Assembly (NCBI RefSeq): GCF_000265425.1
Contig: NC_018014.1
Location: 3,844,001 to 3,908,000 of the forward strand
From: Terriglobus roseus DSM 18391
Lineage (GTDB): Bacteria > Acidobacteriota > Terriglobia > Terriglobales > Acidobacteriaceae
DNA: 64,000 nt
Direction of reading: 5' to 3'
Part shown: piece after piece, positions 35,462 to 44,895 of the stretch
Numbering within the stretch: the stretch's first letter is position 1
How the letters are laid out: each line of letters opens with the position of its first letter
Made by a program: the position numbers and the translations under genes
Notes under the pieces: generated by a model
Databases searched by the model: none
What the model was told of the DNA's origin: nothing
What the model saw: only the letters and a program-made list of their open reading frames with translations

Positions 35462-35674
35462 GTGAGCACGCACACACAACATTCCGCGCCCACCAACGCC
35501 GCCGACCGCGTGGATCTGCGCGCCTGGCGGCTCGACGAAGTCGTTCGCGGCCATGTGCTCTCCACGTTGCAGCGATGCGACGGCAACAAGCTGCGAGCGG
35601 CCGAACTCCTCGGCATCAGCCGCTCGACGCTCTACCGCATGCTCGACACCTTCTCCGTGATGTCTCCCGCATAG
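35462..35674 (+). CDS. Fis-type helix-turn-helix protein
   Basis: This encodes 70 residues starting with GTG. The C-terminal half is a Fis/NtrC-type DNA-binding helix-turn-helix: [26 protein letters not shown]. The protein is the isolated DNA-binding unit without the AAA+ part of NtrC. It could be a small nucleoid-associated or regulatory protein. It ends 62 bases before the DUF885 gene. Confidence 0.8.
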   Translation: MSTHTQHSAPTNAADRVDLRAWRLDEVVRGHVLSTLQRCDGNKLRAAELLGISRSTLYRMLDTFSVMSPA

Positions 35675-35736
35675 CGCAAACCTGTACGCCGAGGCCGCAG
35701 GAGGCGGTACACTGCGGCTTCGGAGTGCTTTCATCC

Positions 35737-37530
35737 ATGCGTCTTCTTACCCCCGTTTTATGCGCCGCCCTGGCGCTTCCCGCGATCGCCTACACGCAGA
35801 TCGCCGCCTCACCCTCCGCCGCCGCCGCGCCGCAGGACGCGGCCTCGCGATCGCGCGCACTGAACAAGATCTTTGAGGACTACTGGCAGTTCACCCTCAA
35901 GTCTTCGCCGGAATCGGCCACCTTTTTCGGTGATGATCGCTACAACAACATCTGGAGCGACTACAGCGCCTCCGCCTTCAACACCCGCCTCGCCCGCGAG
36001 ATGGACTTCTTGACGCAACTCGGCGCCATCGACACTACCGGACTGCCCGAGCAGGAACAGCTCTCAGCCCAGCTGCTGATGCGCACCTTCCTCGACGACC
36101 AGGACGGCGCACGCTTCAAGCAGTGGCAGATGCCCGTAAGCCAGTTCGGTGGCCCACACCTCGACATGCTGTCGACATTGAACGCCATGCCCTTCGTGAC
36201 CGTGAAGGACTACGACAACTACATCGCGCGTCTCAACAAAGTCCCGACAGTCTTTTCGCAGGCACAGGAAGCAATGGACGCCGGCATCACTGACGGCCGC
36301 ACCGTCCCGCAGATGCTGATGGAAAAGGCCCAGGCGCAGGTCGTGAAGATTGCCACCACCAAGCCGGAAGAGTCGCCCTGGGCCGCTCCGCTCAAGAAGA
36401 TGCCCACCAGCTTTAGCGCTTCCGATCAGAAGCGCATCCGCACCGAGGCGATGGAAGCGATCACCAATCAGGTGCTGCCCAGCTACGACCGTTTCGGACG
36501 CTACCTGAAAGCGCAGTACATTCCAAAGGCGCGCAAGACGCTGGCAGCCACGGCGTTGCCAGACGGCCAGGCTTACTATGCCTACCTCGTCCGCACCAAC
36601 ACCACGACCACACGCACTCCAGACCAGATCCATCAGCTCGGCATGGAAGAGGTCAAGCGCGACGAAGCCGAGATGCTCGCCATCGCAAAAAAGCAGGGCT
36701 TCAACGACCTGAAGAGCTTCAATGCCTCCCTGAAGGCCGATCCCAAGCAGCACGCCACCTCTGCAGATCAGTTGCTCGACGCCTTCCGCAAGCCGCTGGT
36801 CGAGATGCAGGCACGGCTGCCCGAGTTCTTCGGTCGCCTGCCCAAGGCTCCTTTCAAGGTCCAGGCAACGCCCGCCTTCCGCGAGGCCAACTCAGCACCA
36901 GCCGACTATGAGCCCGGCACCCCTGACGGCAAGCGCGCCGGTGTCTTTAACGCAAACACCTATCACTACGCCGACCGCCCGATGTACACCGCAGAAGCCA
37001 TCGCCTTCCACGAAGGTGTCCCCGGCCATCACCTGCAGATCTCCATCGCGCAGGAACTCACCGGCATCCCCACCTTCCGCAAGCAGGGCGGCTACACGGC
37101 CTTCCAGGAAGGCTGGGGACTCTACGCTGAGCGCTTGGGTAAGGACGTCGGCTTCTACACCAATCCAAACGACGACTACGGCCGTCTCAATGCCGACGTC
37201 TGGCGCGCCATCCGACTCGTCGTCGACACCGGCGTCCACAGCAAGGGCTGGACACGCCAGCAGATGGTCGACTTCTTCCACGAGCACTCCGCCATCGACG
37301 ACAGCAGCATCGAGGCCGAGGTTGACCGCTACATCGCCATCCCAAGCCAGGCGCTCGCCTACAAGAGCGGCCAGCTCATGATCCTGGAGCTCCGCGAACG
37401 TGCAAAGGCCAAGCTGGGACCGAAGTTCAACCTGAAGGCCTTCCACGACGAGGTTCTGGACTCCGGTGCACTCCCCCTCGACGTCTTGGAGCACCGCGTC
37501 GACGCATGGATCGCAGCAGGCGGAAAATAG
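35737..37530 (+). CDS. DUF885-family secreted metallopeptidase-like protein
   Basis: This encodes 597 residues. The signal peptide is MRLLTPVLCAALALPAIAYT. The zinc-binding segment is AIAFHEGVPGHHLQISIAQE (HExxxGHHxQ), which is the DUF885 hallmark, followed by EGWGLYAERLG with the downstream Glu. These proteins resemble M32/M2-like peptidases and are usually exported. The substrate is unknown. The ATG at 35737 is preferred because it begins the signal peptide. Confidence 0.9.
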   Translation: MRLLTPVLCAALALPAIAYTQIAASPSAAAAPQDAASRSRALNKIFEDYWQFTLKSSPESATFFGDDRYNNIWSDYSASAFNTRLAREMDFLTQLGAIDTTGLPEQEQLSAQLLMRTFLDDQDGARFKQWQMPVSQFGGPHLDMLSTLNAMPFVTVKDYDNYIARLNKVPTVFSQAQEAMDAGITDGRTVPQMLMEKAQAQVVKIATTKPEESPWAAPLKKMPTSFSASDQKRIRTEAMEAITNQVLPSYDRFGRYLKAQYIPKARKTLAATALPDGQAYYAYLVRTNTTTTRTPDQIHQLGMEEVKRDEAEMLAIAKKQGFNDLKSFNASLKADPKQHATSADQLLDAFRKPLVEMQARLPEFFGRLPKAPFKVQATPAFREANSAPADYEPGTPDGKRAGVFNANTYHYADRPMYTAEAIAFHEGVPGHHLQISIAQELTGIPTFRKQGGYTAFQEGWGLYAERLGKDVGFYTNPNDDYGRLNADVWRAIRLVVDTGVHSKGWTRQQMVDFFHEHSAIDDSSIEAEVDRYIAIPSQALAYKSGQLMILELRERAKAKLGPKFNLKAFHDEVLDSGALPLDVLEHRVDAWIAAGGK

Positions 37531-37551
37531 CGGTCCGCGCATGCCCTGGCG

Positions 37552-38295
37552 CTACCGCGAGGCCAGGGCGCGCGAACTGCGCAGCCGATCTTCCAGATGA
37601 CGCTCCAGGATCGTGATCGCAAAGCGTCGTAACTGCAGGGTTGCGGCGCGCGGCCACTCCGCCTCCTCCATCAACTCGGGCAGCGGCTTGCGAAAGATGC
37701 GGGCAGCCGTCGCAACAGCCTCAGCCGGCAGCAGCACCGACCCGCTCGGACGGTACTTCGCCGCGAACACACCATCCCGCAAAGGCGAGTAGTACACGGC
37801 CTCCCGACGCAACGGCTCACCGCTGATCGCGCAACGGTTCAAGTCCGGCATCCAGCCCAGCAGACGCGTAATCCAGAGCGCAAAATAAGTCACCGGCAAC
37901 CCAAGATTCGTCCCCGTCAAATGGGTCGCTGCCGCCAGCGTCAGGCGGAAGACATCATCCTCCACGGCACGGTCCGGCAGCGCTCCCTCAAGCACCTCCG
38001 CGAGGAACGCGAGCGCCGCGGCGCGCGGATAGTCCACCGGATCCCGCAGCGGAGACCAAAGGATCTCAAACCGATCCAGGCGCACGACATCCTGCTTCGG
38101 CCGTTCTGCCCACTCCGCGCGCACATACGTCATCGGCTCCAGCGCACCGCCAAACCGCCGTCGCGATCGCATCGCATGCCGTGCCACACCGCGCACCACA
38201 CCCTGATCACGCGTGAAGACAGCAACCATCAGGTCCGCCTCACCAAACGGCCACGTACGCAGAACAATGCCCTCGGATTGTTGAACAGAAGCCAC
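37552..38295 (-). CDS. recO: DNA repair protein RecO
   Basis: This encodes 247 residues. An OB-fold N-terminus (SEGIVLRTWPFGEADLMVAVFTRDQGVVRGVARHA) in parts matches RecO, followed by the helical domain with LAFLAEVLEGALPD and a zinc-region remnant near LNRCAISGEPL, where only one Cys is kept. It loads RecA with RecF and RecR. No other rec gene is nearby. Confidence 0.92.
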   Translation of the reverse strand: MASVQQSEGIVLRTWPFGEADLMVAVFTRDQGVVRGVARHAMRSRRRFGGALEPMTYVRAEWAERPKQDVVRLDRFEILWSPLRDPVDYPRAAALAFLAEVLEGALPDRAVEDDVFRLTLAAATHLTGTNLGLPVTYFALWITRLLGWMPDLNRCAISGEPLRREAVYYSPLRDGVFAAKYRPSGSVLLPAEAVATAARIFRKPLPELMEEAEWPRAATLQLRRFAITILERHLEDRLRSSRALASR

Positions 38296-38298
38296 GGA

Positions 38299-38685
38299 TC
38301 AGACCGCGGCGATAAGCGAACTGTAAGCCGTAAGGCCCCCGTCCACTGTGAGTAAGCGGAGATCCTCCACAATGGCCTGCGCTACCAGCAACCGATCGAA
38401 AGGATCGCGATGGTGGAACGGGAGACCAGCGCTGGCAATCGCATGCTCGCTCGCAATGAGCAGTTCGAGGTACCCAAGTGAGAGCAACGATGACCGGAGC
38501 TTCGCCGCATCCGCAAAAAACGTCTGCGGATGCTTCGCAGACTTGATCGCAACTTCCCAGATGCTCGCGACGCTGAATACGAAGTCGTTAGAAGGGTCAA
38601 GCAGCAACTCTACCGCCGCAGGCGGAACACGCATTCGCTCGAAGACCGACCAAAGCAAAAGATTCGTATCAAGGAGAAAGGTCAT
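38299..38685 (-). CDS. PIN-domain toxin (VapC-like)
   Basis: This encodes 128 residues. PIN ribonuclease acidic residues: FLLDTNLLLW (Asp), SIWEVAIK (Glu), HHRDPFDRLLVAQAI (Asp) and LLTVDGGLTAY (Asp). 'HRDPFDR.L.AQA' is the pattern of the PIN subgroup that cuts RNA. Its start overlaps the antitoxin stop by 4 bases, typical for a toxin-antitoxin pair. Confidence 0.9.
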   Translation of the reverse strand: MTFLLDTNLLLWSVFERMRVPPAAVELLLDPSNDFVFSVASIWEVAIKSAKHPQTFFADAAKLRSSLLSLGYLELLIASEHAIASAGLPFHHRDPFDRLLVAQAIVEDLRLLTVDGGLTAYSSLIAAV

Positions 38686-38921
38686 GCTTTGCCGTAGAAC
38701 TCTTCCTCGATTTCGCTTCGTCCGAGTTCCTTCCAGTCCGCAGGAATGCGAGCCTGCCCCTCGAGCAGCCCGAGGCGGAACGACGCATCCAGAGGCCGCG
38801 GTAAGAGCGGAACCACGCGGGCGATCGCGCGACCATCATCCAGGAGTGTGATCTCCTCGCCCCGTCGAACTCCTGCGATCACGTCGGTCAGCGCAGCGTC
38901 TTTCACGTCCAAGGATTGCAT
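38682..38921 (-). CDS. Antitoxin of the PIN toxin (Phd/YefM-like)
   Basis: This encodes 79 residues. The N-terminus is MQSLDVKDAALTDVIAGVRR and then GEEITLLDDGRAIARVVPL, which is the Phd/YefM DNA-binding type ('A..KL..LL..V..GEEI.I...G.PVA.LVP'). The C-terminus, which would wrap the toxin, ends EEEFYGKA. It precedes the toxin gene. This kind of pair usually represses its own promoter. Confidence 0.85.
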   Translation of the reverse strand: MQSLDVKDAALTDVIAGVRRGEEITLLDDGRAIARVVPLLPRPLDASFRLGLLEGQARIPADWKELGRSEIEEEFYGKA

Positions 38922-38975
38922 TCCGGTCTCCCTGCAAAAAGTCTATGCCTGCCGCTGGAGGTTGGAAACAAAGAA

Positions 38976-38997
38976 ACGCGCAGCCGAAGCTGCGCGT
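38976..38997 (-). terminator. Terminator of the ferredoxin gene
   Basis: On the minus strand ACGCGCAGC-TTCG-GCTGCGCGT followed by TTCTTTGTTTCC, 24 bases after the ferredoxin stop codon. It has a UUCG loop and a T-rich tail. Confidence 0.8.
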
Positions 38998-39020
38998 CTC
39001 GTGATTCCTTCAACCAATAC

Positions 39021-39281
39021 TTACCGGCCGAAGTGTTCAGCGTTCTTCGTCGCGAAGTCGACCCACTTGTCCGGCAGATCGTCTGCTGCGTAGATGGCGG
39101 AAACTGGGCACACCGGCACGCAGGCGCCACAGTCGATGCACTCGACGGGATCGATAAAGAGCTGCTCGGCGGTGTCGTTCCCGTCCTCACCCTTCTTGGG
39201 ATGGATGCAATCTACGGGACAGGCATCGGCGCAGGCCGTGTCCTTTGTGCCGATGCAGGGTTCTGCGATGACGTATGCCAT
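39021..39281 (-). CDS. Two-cluster ferredoxin
   Basis: This encodes 86 residues: AEPCIGTKDTACADACPVDC is a first cluster site of the type seen in Thermus/Bacillus ferredoxins, and VECIDCGACVPVCPVSAI is a second CxxCxxCxxxCP site. The total of cysteines suits a [4Fe-4S] plus a [3Fe-4S] or [4Fe-4S] cluster. It is a single-gene electron carrier whose partner is unknown. Confidence 0.95.
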   Translation of the reverse strand: MAYVIAEPCIGTKDTACADACPVDCIHPKKGEDGNDTAEQLFIDPVECIDCGACVPVCPVSAIYAADDLPDKWVDFATKNAEHFGR

Positions 39282-39380
39282 GGTGCGTTGAATCCTTTCA
39301 AACAGAGCTGAATGTGTGGCTGCGAGACGATCATAACAGTTATCAAATTCGGACTTATCCGGACGTACTTGTGCGTCTTT

Positions 39381-40277
39381 TTACGAACCCGCCGCAGCCG
39401 CCTCGCGACGCCGGCGGAACTCCTCCGCCGTGGGAATCGGCGCAAGATTTCGGCCCGCGAACATATCCGCGAAGATCGCCCGCATCTCGCCACCGATCCT
39501 GCCATTGCTCGCCAGAATCTCGCGCGAATCCAGAAGAAAGGGCGACCCGTCAAAGCGCGTCACCTCGCCGCCCGCCTCTTCCACCAGCAGCAGGCCAGCC
39601 GCAGTGTCCCAGGGGTTCAGGTTGAACTCCCAGTAACCCTCCACGCGTCCCGCCGCCGTGTACGCCAGGTCAATTGCAGCGGCACCCGCCCGTCGCAGCC
39701 CATGCGACCGCAGCGTCAGCTCGTGGTAAAAGTGCGCATTCGGATTCTCGTGACGCTTGTGGGACGGAAAGCCCGTCGACAGCAGCGACTCTTGCAGCAA
39801 GGCAGTCTTTGAGACGGAGATCCGTCGCCCGTTCAGGTACGCACCCTTCCCTCGCTCCGCCAGGAACAGCTCATCGCGCAACGGCTCGTAGATCACGCCT
39901 GCAACAATGACGCCATCCGCATCCTCCGCCGTCCCTGCAGGCCGGTGCTCCAGGCCCATCGAAACGCAGAAAAACGGGAAGCCATGCGCAAAGTTTGTCG
40001 TTCCGTCCAAAGGATCCACGTACCAGCGATACTCCGAATCCAGCTTCTGCCGAGTGCCCTCTTCGCCGTAGATGCCGTGCTCCGGAAACAGCGTGTTCAG
40101 CCGCTCGCCGATCAGCTTTTCACTGGCACGGTCAGCTTCCGTGACGATGTCGACATCGCCCTTGAACTCCGCGGTGACGCCTTTTTCGTAGTAGTGACGC
40201 AGCAGCGCACCCGCCTCGCGCGCAATCTCAGCGGCTGGCGTGGCAAAGGAAAACTGGCTCGGATCAAAGTAGCTCAT
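39381..40277 (-). CDS. Inositol monophosphatase-family phosphatase
   Basis: This encodes 298 residues. Metal-binding motifs: the Glu in IYGEEGTR, YVDPLDGTTNFAHGFPFF and the C-terminal NPWDTAAGLLLVEEAGG. All residues for the Mg-dependent phosphatase are present. Substrate (inositol phosphate, histidinol phosphate or a nucleotide) cannot be told from sequence. A lysine-poor tail of about 30 residues follows the usual end. Confidence 0.9.
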   Translation of the reverse strand: MSYFDPSQFSFATPAAEIAREAGALLRHYYEKGVTAEFKGDVDIVTEADRASEKLIGERLNTLFPEHGIYGEEGTRQKLDSEYRWYVDPLDGTTNFAHGFPFFCVSMGLEHRPAGTAEDADGVIVAGVIYEPLRDELFLAERGKGAYLNGRRISVSKTALLQESLLSTGFPSHKRHENPNAHFYHELTLRSHGLRRAGAAAIDLAYTAAGRVEGYWEFNLNPWDTAAGLLLVEEAGGEVTRFDGSPFLLDSREILASNGRIGGEMRAIFADMFAGRNLAPIPTAEEFRRRREAAAAGS

Positions 40278-40319
40278 GCAGGCACAGGATACGCCGCCCG
40301 TATGACGATTGGCTCGCCC

Positions 40320-41270
40320 TCAGCGTGCATCGGCGTAGTAGCCGGTCCGGCTGCGCAACGCAAGCGACGCCGACTTCGCGGGATCCTTCAACGACACATT
40401 GATCTTGCGGAAGCTCGCATCCACACCACGCCGTGGAGCATAGTAGCCCAGCAGGTACTGCGTGCGCAGATCGTCTGACAGGTGCGCAAAGGCCGCCTTC
40501 AGATCTTCCTTTTCCGTCACATAGAAGTACTTGCCGCCGGTGTCCTCGGCCATCTGGATCAAGGCATGCTCGCCGCCCACGTTGCGGCCTGCGTCCGCCA
40601 GGATCGGCACAATGATGATCGGATAGATCGCCGCGCCCGCACGCTGCGCCTCGGCAACGGCCTTGGCATAGCCGATCTCTTTCCGGCTCGTGTTGTCGCC
40701 GCCATCCGTCACCAGCACCAGCACACGGCGGCGCGTGGCATCAGCCTTTGATTCGGTCAACCGCTCGCTCGCGACATACACCGCGTCATACAGAGCGGTG
40801 TCGTCGCCCTTGGTCAGTCGCTTGATGCCCTCGTCAATGCGGCGGGCATCGTTCGTATATGGCACCAGCTCCTGCGAGTCATACGAGAACGCAATCAGAT
40901 CCATCTCATCTTCCGGCCGCAGAATCTGCTCCGCAAAGCGTTTGGCCGCCGCGCGTTCCGTCTTGAACTGCGAGAAGACCGATCCCGAGGTGTCCACAGC
41001 CATCACGATCGACAGTGGCGTGCTCGCCTCGCGCTCAAAGATGGCAATCTTCTGCGTCCGCCCATCTTCCATCACGGTGAAGTCGTCCTGCGACAGGCCA
41101 CCGACCGCAACGCCGTGCCCATCGACCACGTTCACCGGCACATTGACCAGTCGCGTCTCGACCCGCAGAATCGGGGCGGAGTCCTGGCCCGCCTGTTGCG
41201 CGCGCGACGCCGCTGGCAGCGCACTGCAGATCGCGAGCACGCTTGCGGCGGTAATGACAAACCTGTTCAA
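40320..41270 (-). CDS. VWA-domain protein, TIGR03436-like
   Basis: This encodes 316 residues. The signal peptide is MNRFVITAASVLAICSALPA; ILRVETRLVNVPVNVVDGHG with LSQDDFTVMEDGRTQKI is the family-specific segment; the VWA domain has the MIDAS DTSGS in VMAVDTSGSVFSQF and VTDGGDN. It is common in Acidobacteriota, secreted, with unknown partners. Confidence 0.92.
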   Translation of the reverse strand: MNRFVITAASVLAICSALPAASRAQQAGQDSAPILRVETRLVNVPVNVVDGHGVAVGGLSQDDFTVMEDGRTQKIAIFEREASTPLSIVMAVDTSGSVFSQFKTERAAAKRFAEQILRPEDEMDLIAFSYDSQELVPYTNDARRIDEGIKRLTKGDDTALYDAVYVASERLTESKADATRRRVLVLVTDGGDNTSRKEIGYAKAVAEAQRAGAAIYPIIIVPILADAGRNVGGEHALIQMAEDTGGKYFYVTEKEDLKAAFAHLSDDLRTQYLLGYYAPRRGVDASFRKINVSLKDPAKSASLALRSRTGYYADAR

Positions 41271-41346
41271 GAAAATTCAGCTCCCGAAGGGAACGATATA
41301 CCGTTCGCACCCACTTGGACTGTGACGGAGCGATGGATGGTAGCGA

Positions 41347-41799
41347 CTACACTGCGGACGACGAGGGAGCAACAATGTCAGCCGGAAAGGGCTCGCCATC
41401 CGGCCACACCGCGCCGTCGACGAACACTTCCCTCTTCCAGATGGGTACCTGCTTCTTCAGCGTGTCGATCAGCCACCGGCACGCCTCGAAGGTGACACCG
41501 CGATGCGCCGATGCAACCGCGATCAGGATGCTCGTCTCGCCAACTTCCAGACGCCCAAGCCGATGCACGATCGCCACATCCCGAACGCCAAACTTCTCGA
41601 CCGCTGCCGCTGCAAGCGCACGCATCTGCTCCAACGCCATCGCATCGTAAGCCGTGTAGTCCAGGTGCAGCGTCTCGCGGCCACGCGTGTTGTTCCGCAC
41701 GATACCGTCAAAGACGGTTACCGCGCCGTCTTCCCCGGCCTTCAGTGCATCGGTAATCGCCTTGGAGTCAATAACGTCGTGCGTCAGTTCAATCTGCAT
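41347..41799 (-). CDS. moaE: Molybdopterin synthase catalytic subunit
   Basis: This encodes 150 residues. GAVTVFDGIVRNNTRGRET is the MoaE substrate loop, with LDYTAYDAMALEQM, IVHRLGRLEVGETSILIAVA, HRGVTFEACRWLIDTLKKQV (with the catalytic Lys) and IWKREVF. Its start overlaps the end of moaD by 11 bases. It uses the sulphur carried by MoaD to convert cPMP into molybdopterin. Confidence 0.94.
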   Translation of the reverse strand: MQIELTHDVIDSKAITDALKAGEDGAVTVFDGIVRNNTRGRETLHLDYTAYDAMALEQMRALAAAAVEKFGVRDVAIVHRLGRLEVGETSILIAVASAHRGVTFEACRWLIDTLKKQVPIWKREVFVDGAVWPDGEPFPADIVAPSSSAV

Positions 41800-42061
41800 A
41801 CGTATCCCGGGTAGATGCTCCACCGCTCACTGGCGGCAGCAGCGCCACTTCATCCTCTTCCATCAGTACGTGCTCGCGTCCAACGTATTCGCGATTCACA
41901 GCAACCGCAATGCGCGGCCACATCTCCGCAAGGTCTTCGCGCGAACGCTCTTCGAAGTACGTCAGCAAATCCGCGACGGTCGTCATATCGGCAACTTCCA
42001 CCGTCTCTGACGCGCCGATCGCCTCACGCAACACACCGAAGAAAAGCACATTCACCTGCAT
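41789..42061 (-). CDS. moaD: Molybdopterin synthase sulphur carrier, with C-terminal extension
   Basis: This encodes 90 residues of the ubiquitin-like fold: VNVLFFGVLREAIGASETVE, then IAVAVNREYV and EDEVALLPPVSGG. In normal MoaD proteins the Gly-Gly is the very C-terminus, because it is adenylated by MoeB and converted to a thiocarboxylate. Here nine residues follow (ASTRDTYAD) as the frame runs into moaE. It must be trimmed to work, or the annotation is affected by a sequence change. Confidence 0.9.
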   Translation of the reverse strand: MQVNVLFFGVLREAIGASETVEVADMTTVADLLTYFEERSREDLAEMWPRIAVAVNREYVGREHVLMEEDEVALLPPVSGGASTRDTYAD

Positions 42062-42080
42062 GACCCCAGCATAACGAAAA

Positions 42081-42111
42081 CAGCGAACGCCGCGGTCTGC
42101 GGCGTTCGCTG
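42081..42111 (-). terminator. Terminator after lon
   Basis: CAGCGAACGCCGC and GCGGCGTTCGCTG form a 13-bp stem around GGTCT. On the minus strand it is followed by TTTTCG. It lies 22 bases beyond the lon stop codon and ends the lon transcript before moaD. Confidence 0.82.
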
Positions 42112-42132
42112 CTGCGTAGCAACTTGTCGTTC

Positions 42133-44649
42133 TTATGCTGCGGTCGTGATCAGTTCCTCGCGAAGCTGCTCGTCTTGCACGGCGTCCTTCAGCGTGTGCG
42201 GAAGGGCAACGGCCAGCACGTCTTCAATACGTGACGCGTAGTGAATCGTGATGCCCTCGACCTGGTCGGCCGTGAGATCTTCCTCCACGTTCGCCTTCAC
42301 ATCGATCGGCAGGATCACGTCCTTCACGCCCGCACGCTTGGCCGCAAGGAACTTCTCCTTGATGCCACCCACCGGCAGCACGTTACCGCTCAGAGTGATC
42401 TCGCCCGTCATGGCCAGCAGCGGCCGGATGGGCCGATCGGTCAGCAGACTGACAAGGGCCGTAGCCATCGTCACACCAGCCGAAGGACCGTCCTTCGGAA
42501 TAGCGCCCGCCGGTACGTGTACGTGGATGTCGAGCTCTTCGAAGACCTTCTCGTCAATGCCGAGCATGGCCGCATTCGATCGAATCCACGTGTACGCTGC
42601 GTGCACACTCTCCTTCATCACGTCGCCCAGTTGTCCCGTGCGATCCAGCTTGCCCTTGCCCTTCATCTTGTTGGCTTCGATGAACAGCACATCGCCACCA
42701 ACCGGAGTCCATGCAAGTCCCACGGCAACACCACTGCGCTTGGTGCGCTCGGCGATCTCCGTATCCACACGCACCTTGTAACCGCCAAGGAACTGGTGAA
42801 TGATCTCGTCGGTCACGACCAGCGTCTCGGTCTTGCCCTCGGCGATGCGGCGCGCCTGCTTGCGGCAGACTGTGCCGATCAACTGCTCCAGCTTACGGAC
42901 ACCCGCCTCCCGCGTGTAGTGCCGCGCAATGATGCCCAACGACTCCTTCGGGAAGATGATGCGGGGCTCACCGGCAACCGGCTCCGGCAACTGCGACTCG
43001 GGCACCCCACCCTCTTCGGGCTTCGTCTCCTCCTTCGGCGCAGCAACCGGCTCAATCCCGTTCTCGCGGATCTGCCGCGGCACCAGGTACCGCTCCGCAA
43101 TGTTGACCTTCTCCTCTTCGGTATAACCCGTCAGTTCGATGATCTCCATACGGTCCAGCAGCGGCGCGGGAATTGGATCAAGCTGATTCGCCGTGCAGAT
43201 GAACAGCACCTTCGACAGGTCGAACGGCTGATCCAGATAGTTATCGCGGAACGTTCCGTTCTGCGCCGGATCCAGCGTCTCCAGCAGAGCCGATGCAGGG
43301 TCGCCACGGAAGTCGCGGCCCAGCTTGTCGATCTCGTCCAGCATGAAGACAGGATCGTTTGTCTCCACACGCTTCAGGTTCTGGATAATCTGTCCCGGCA
43401 TCGCGCCAATGTACGTGCGGCGATGTCCGCGGATCTCCGCCTCATCGTGCATGCCACCCAGTGAAATGCGAGCAAACTTGCGGCCAAGCGCGCGTGCAAT
43501 GCTCTTGCCCAGCGAGGTTTTACCCACGCCCGGAGGTCCGACGAAGCACAGGATCGGTCCCTTCATATCCGGCTTCAATCGACGGACAGACAGGTAGTCC
43601 AGGATGCGGTCCTTCACCTTCTGCAGACCATAGTGATCCTCATCCAGGAAGTCAGAAGCCTCCTTGATGTTGACCTCTTTACCGCTTGATTTAGCCCACG
43701 GTAGCGCTGCAAGCCACTCGATGTAAGTCCGCGCCATACCGTAGTCCGGCTGTGCGGGATTCATCCGTTGCAGGCGATTCAGCTCCTTCAGCGCTTCCTT
43801 CTTCGTCTCCTCCGGCATACCCGCGGCTTCGATCTTCTCGCGCAGCTCGGTGATGTGCTTGTTGCTGTCGTCGCCTTCGCCCAGCTCCTTGCTGATCGCC
43901 TTCATCTGCTCGCGCAGATAGTACTCGCGCTGCGACTGCTGCACCGCGTCCTGCACCTCGGTTTGGATCTTGGAGCGCAGCTGCTGCACCTCCAGCTCCT
44001 TCACCAGGTACTTGTTCAGCCGCTCCATGCGAGCGTTAACGTCCGTCGTCTCAAGCAATTCCTGCTTATCGACCGTCGTAAGAAACGGCAGAGAAGAGCT
44101 GATGAAATCAGCAAGACGGCCCGGCTCCTCAATGTTCAGCGCGATCGTCTGCAGATCGTCTGACAGCGTCGGCGATGCAGTGACGACCTGCTGGAACTGC
44201 GAGACGACATTGCGCTGCAATGCCTCCAGCTCGGGCGTCTTCCCCGGGTCAGCATCCGGAATACTCTCGTAGGTTGCCGTTAGGAAGGGCGTACTCTGCT
44301 CGAACTCGCCCAGCTTGATGCGCTCCGTGCCCTCCGTGAAGACGAAAAGCGACTGGTTCGGCATCTTCACGACCTTGTGAATGGTCGCAAGGGTGCCGTA
44401 CTGGTGCAGCTCGGTAGCCTCAGGCGAGTCCTGACGGGCATCACGCTGCGCCACGACAAGGATCGTCTTCTCCTCGCCGAGCGATTGGATCAATTGAATG
44501 GAGCTGTCGCGGCCAACGGTCAGCGGCAGAACGGCGTGGGGAAACAGCACGGTATCGCGCACCGGCAGAACAGGCAAAGCGCGGGAACTGCGCTTACGGT
44601 CCGGATCAGAGGCGGTGGGCTGAATCACGCTGACGAAGTCGTTTGGCAT
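42133..44649 (-). CDS. lon: ATP-dependent protease Lon
   Basis: This encodes 838 residues. N-terminal substrate domain ([20 protein letters not shown]), coiled coil, AAA+ module (Walker [14 protein letters not shown], Walker [11 protein letters not shown]) and the C-terminal Ser-Lys protease (catalytic Ser in [12 protein letters not shown]; Lys in [14 protein letters not shown]). An insertion rich in Pro and Glu ([20 protein letters not shown]) sits after [10 protein letters not shown] and is not in E. coli Lon. The start at 44649 follows GGAAGGACACTC. Degrades damaged and regulatory proteins. Confidence 0.97.
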   Translation of the reverse strand: MPNDFVSVIQPTASDPDRKRSSRALPVLPVRDTVLFPHAVLPLTVGRDSSIQLIQSLGEEKTILVVAQRDARQDSPEATELHQYGTLATIHKVVKMPNQSLFVFTEGTERIKLGEFEQSTPFLTATYESIPDADPGKTPELEALQRNVVSQFQQVVTASPTLSDDLQTIALNIEEPGRLADFISSSLPFLTTVDKQELLETTDVNARMERLNKYLVKELEVQQLRSKIQTEVQDAVQQSQREYYLREQMKAISKELGEGDDSNKHITELREKIEAAGMPEETKKEALKELNRLQRMNPAQPDYGMARTYIEWLAALPWAKSSGKEVNIKEASDFLDEDHYGLQKVKDRILDYLSVRRLKPDMKGPILCFVGPPGVGKTSLGKSIARALGRKFARISLGGMHDEAEIRGHRRTYIGAMPGQIIQNLKRVETNDPVFMLDEIDKLGRDFRGDPASALLETLDPAQNGTFRDNYLDQPFDLSKVLFICTANQLDPIPAPLLDRMEIIELTGYTEEEKVNIAERYLVPRQIRENGIEPVAAPKEETKPEEGGVPESQLPEPVAGEPRIIFPKESLGIIARHYTREAGVRKLEQLIGTVCRKQARRIAEGKTETLVVTDEIIHQFLGGYKVRVDTEIAERTKRSGVAVGLAWTPVGGDVLFIEANKMKGKGKLDRTGQLGDVMKESVHAAYTWIRSNAAMLGIDEKVFEELDIHVHVPAGAIPKDGPSAGVTMATALVSLLTDRPIRPLLAMTGEITLSGNVLPVGGIKEKFLAAKRAGVKDVILPIDVKANVEEDLTADQVEGITIHYASRIEDVLAVALPHTLKDAVQDEQLREELITTAA

Positions 44650-44839
44650 TTGTGAGTGTCCTTCCATCAGATATTCACACATCTGATGCATCAAGTCACG
44701 GCCGGATTCAACCTTCGTCGGCGAGACCTGCTCCGTAAGGGCTTATCGGCGCACTACGGTTCAACTCCAATGGATGCCCCCCGCAACCGCAGGGAAGCAC
44801 GGCCAGAATGTCATTTCCTTAGACACCCAGGCGCAAACT

Positions 44840-44863
44840 GGATCGCATTGCGCAATGCGATCC
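44840..44863. terminator. 24-bp perfect palindrome downstream of pheA
   Basis: GGATCGCATTGC and its complement GCAATGCGATCC meet without a loop, 33 bases beyond the pheA stop and 190 bases upstream of lon. It could be an mRNA 3' hairpin for pheA or an operator for lon. No T-run is seen. Confidence 0.45.
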
Positions 44864-44895
44864 GGCGGCCCGTCAAACCTTTTAATATGAACTGC

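Noticed and set aside
42241-43464. 407-codon frame opposite lon
   Set aside because: It is entirely antisense to lon, with composition rich in Arg, Leu and His as expected for a shadow frame.
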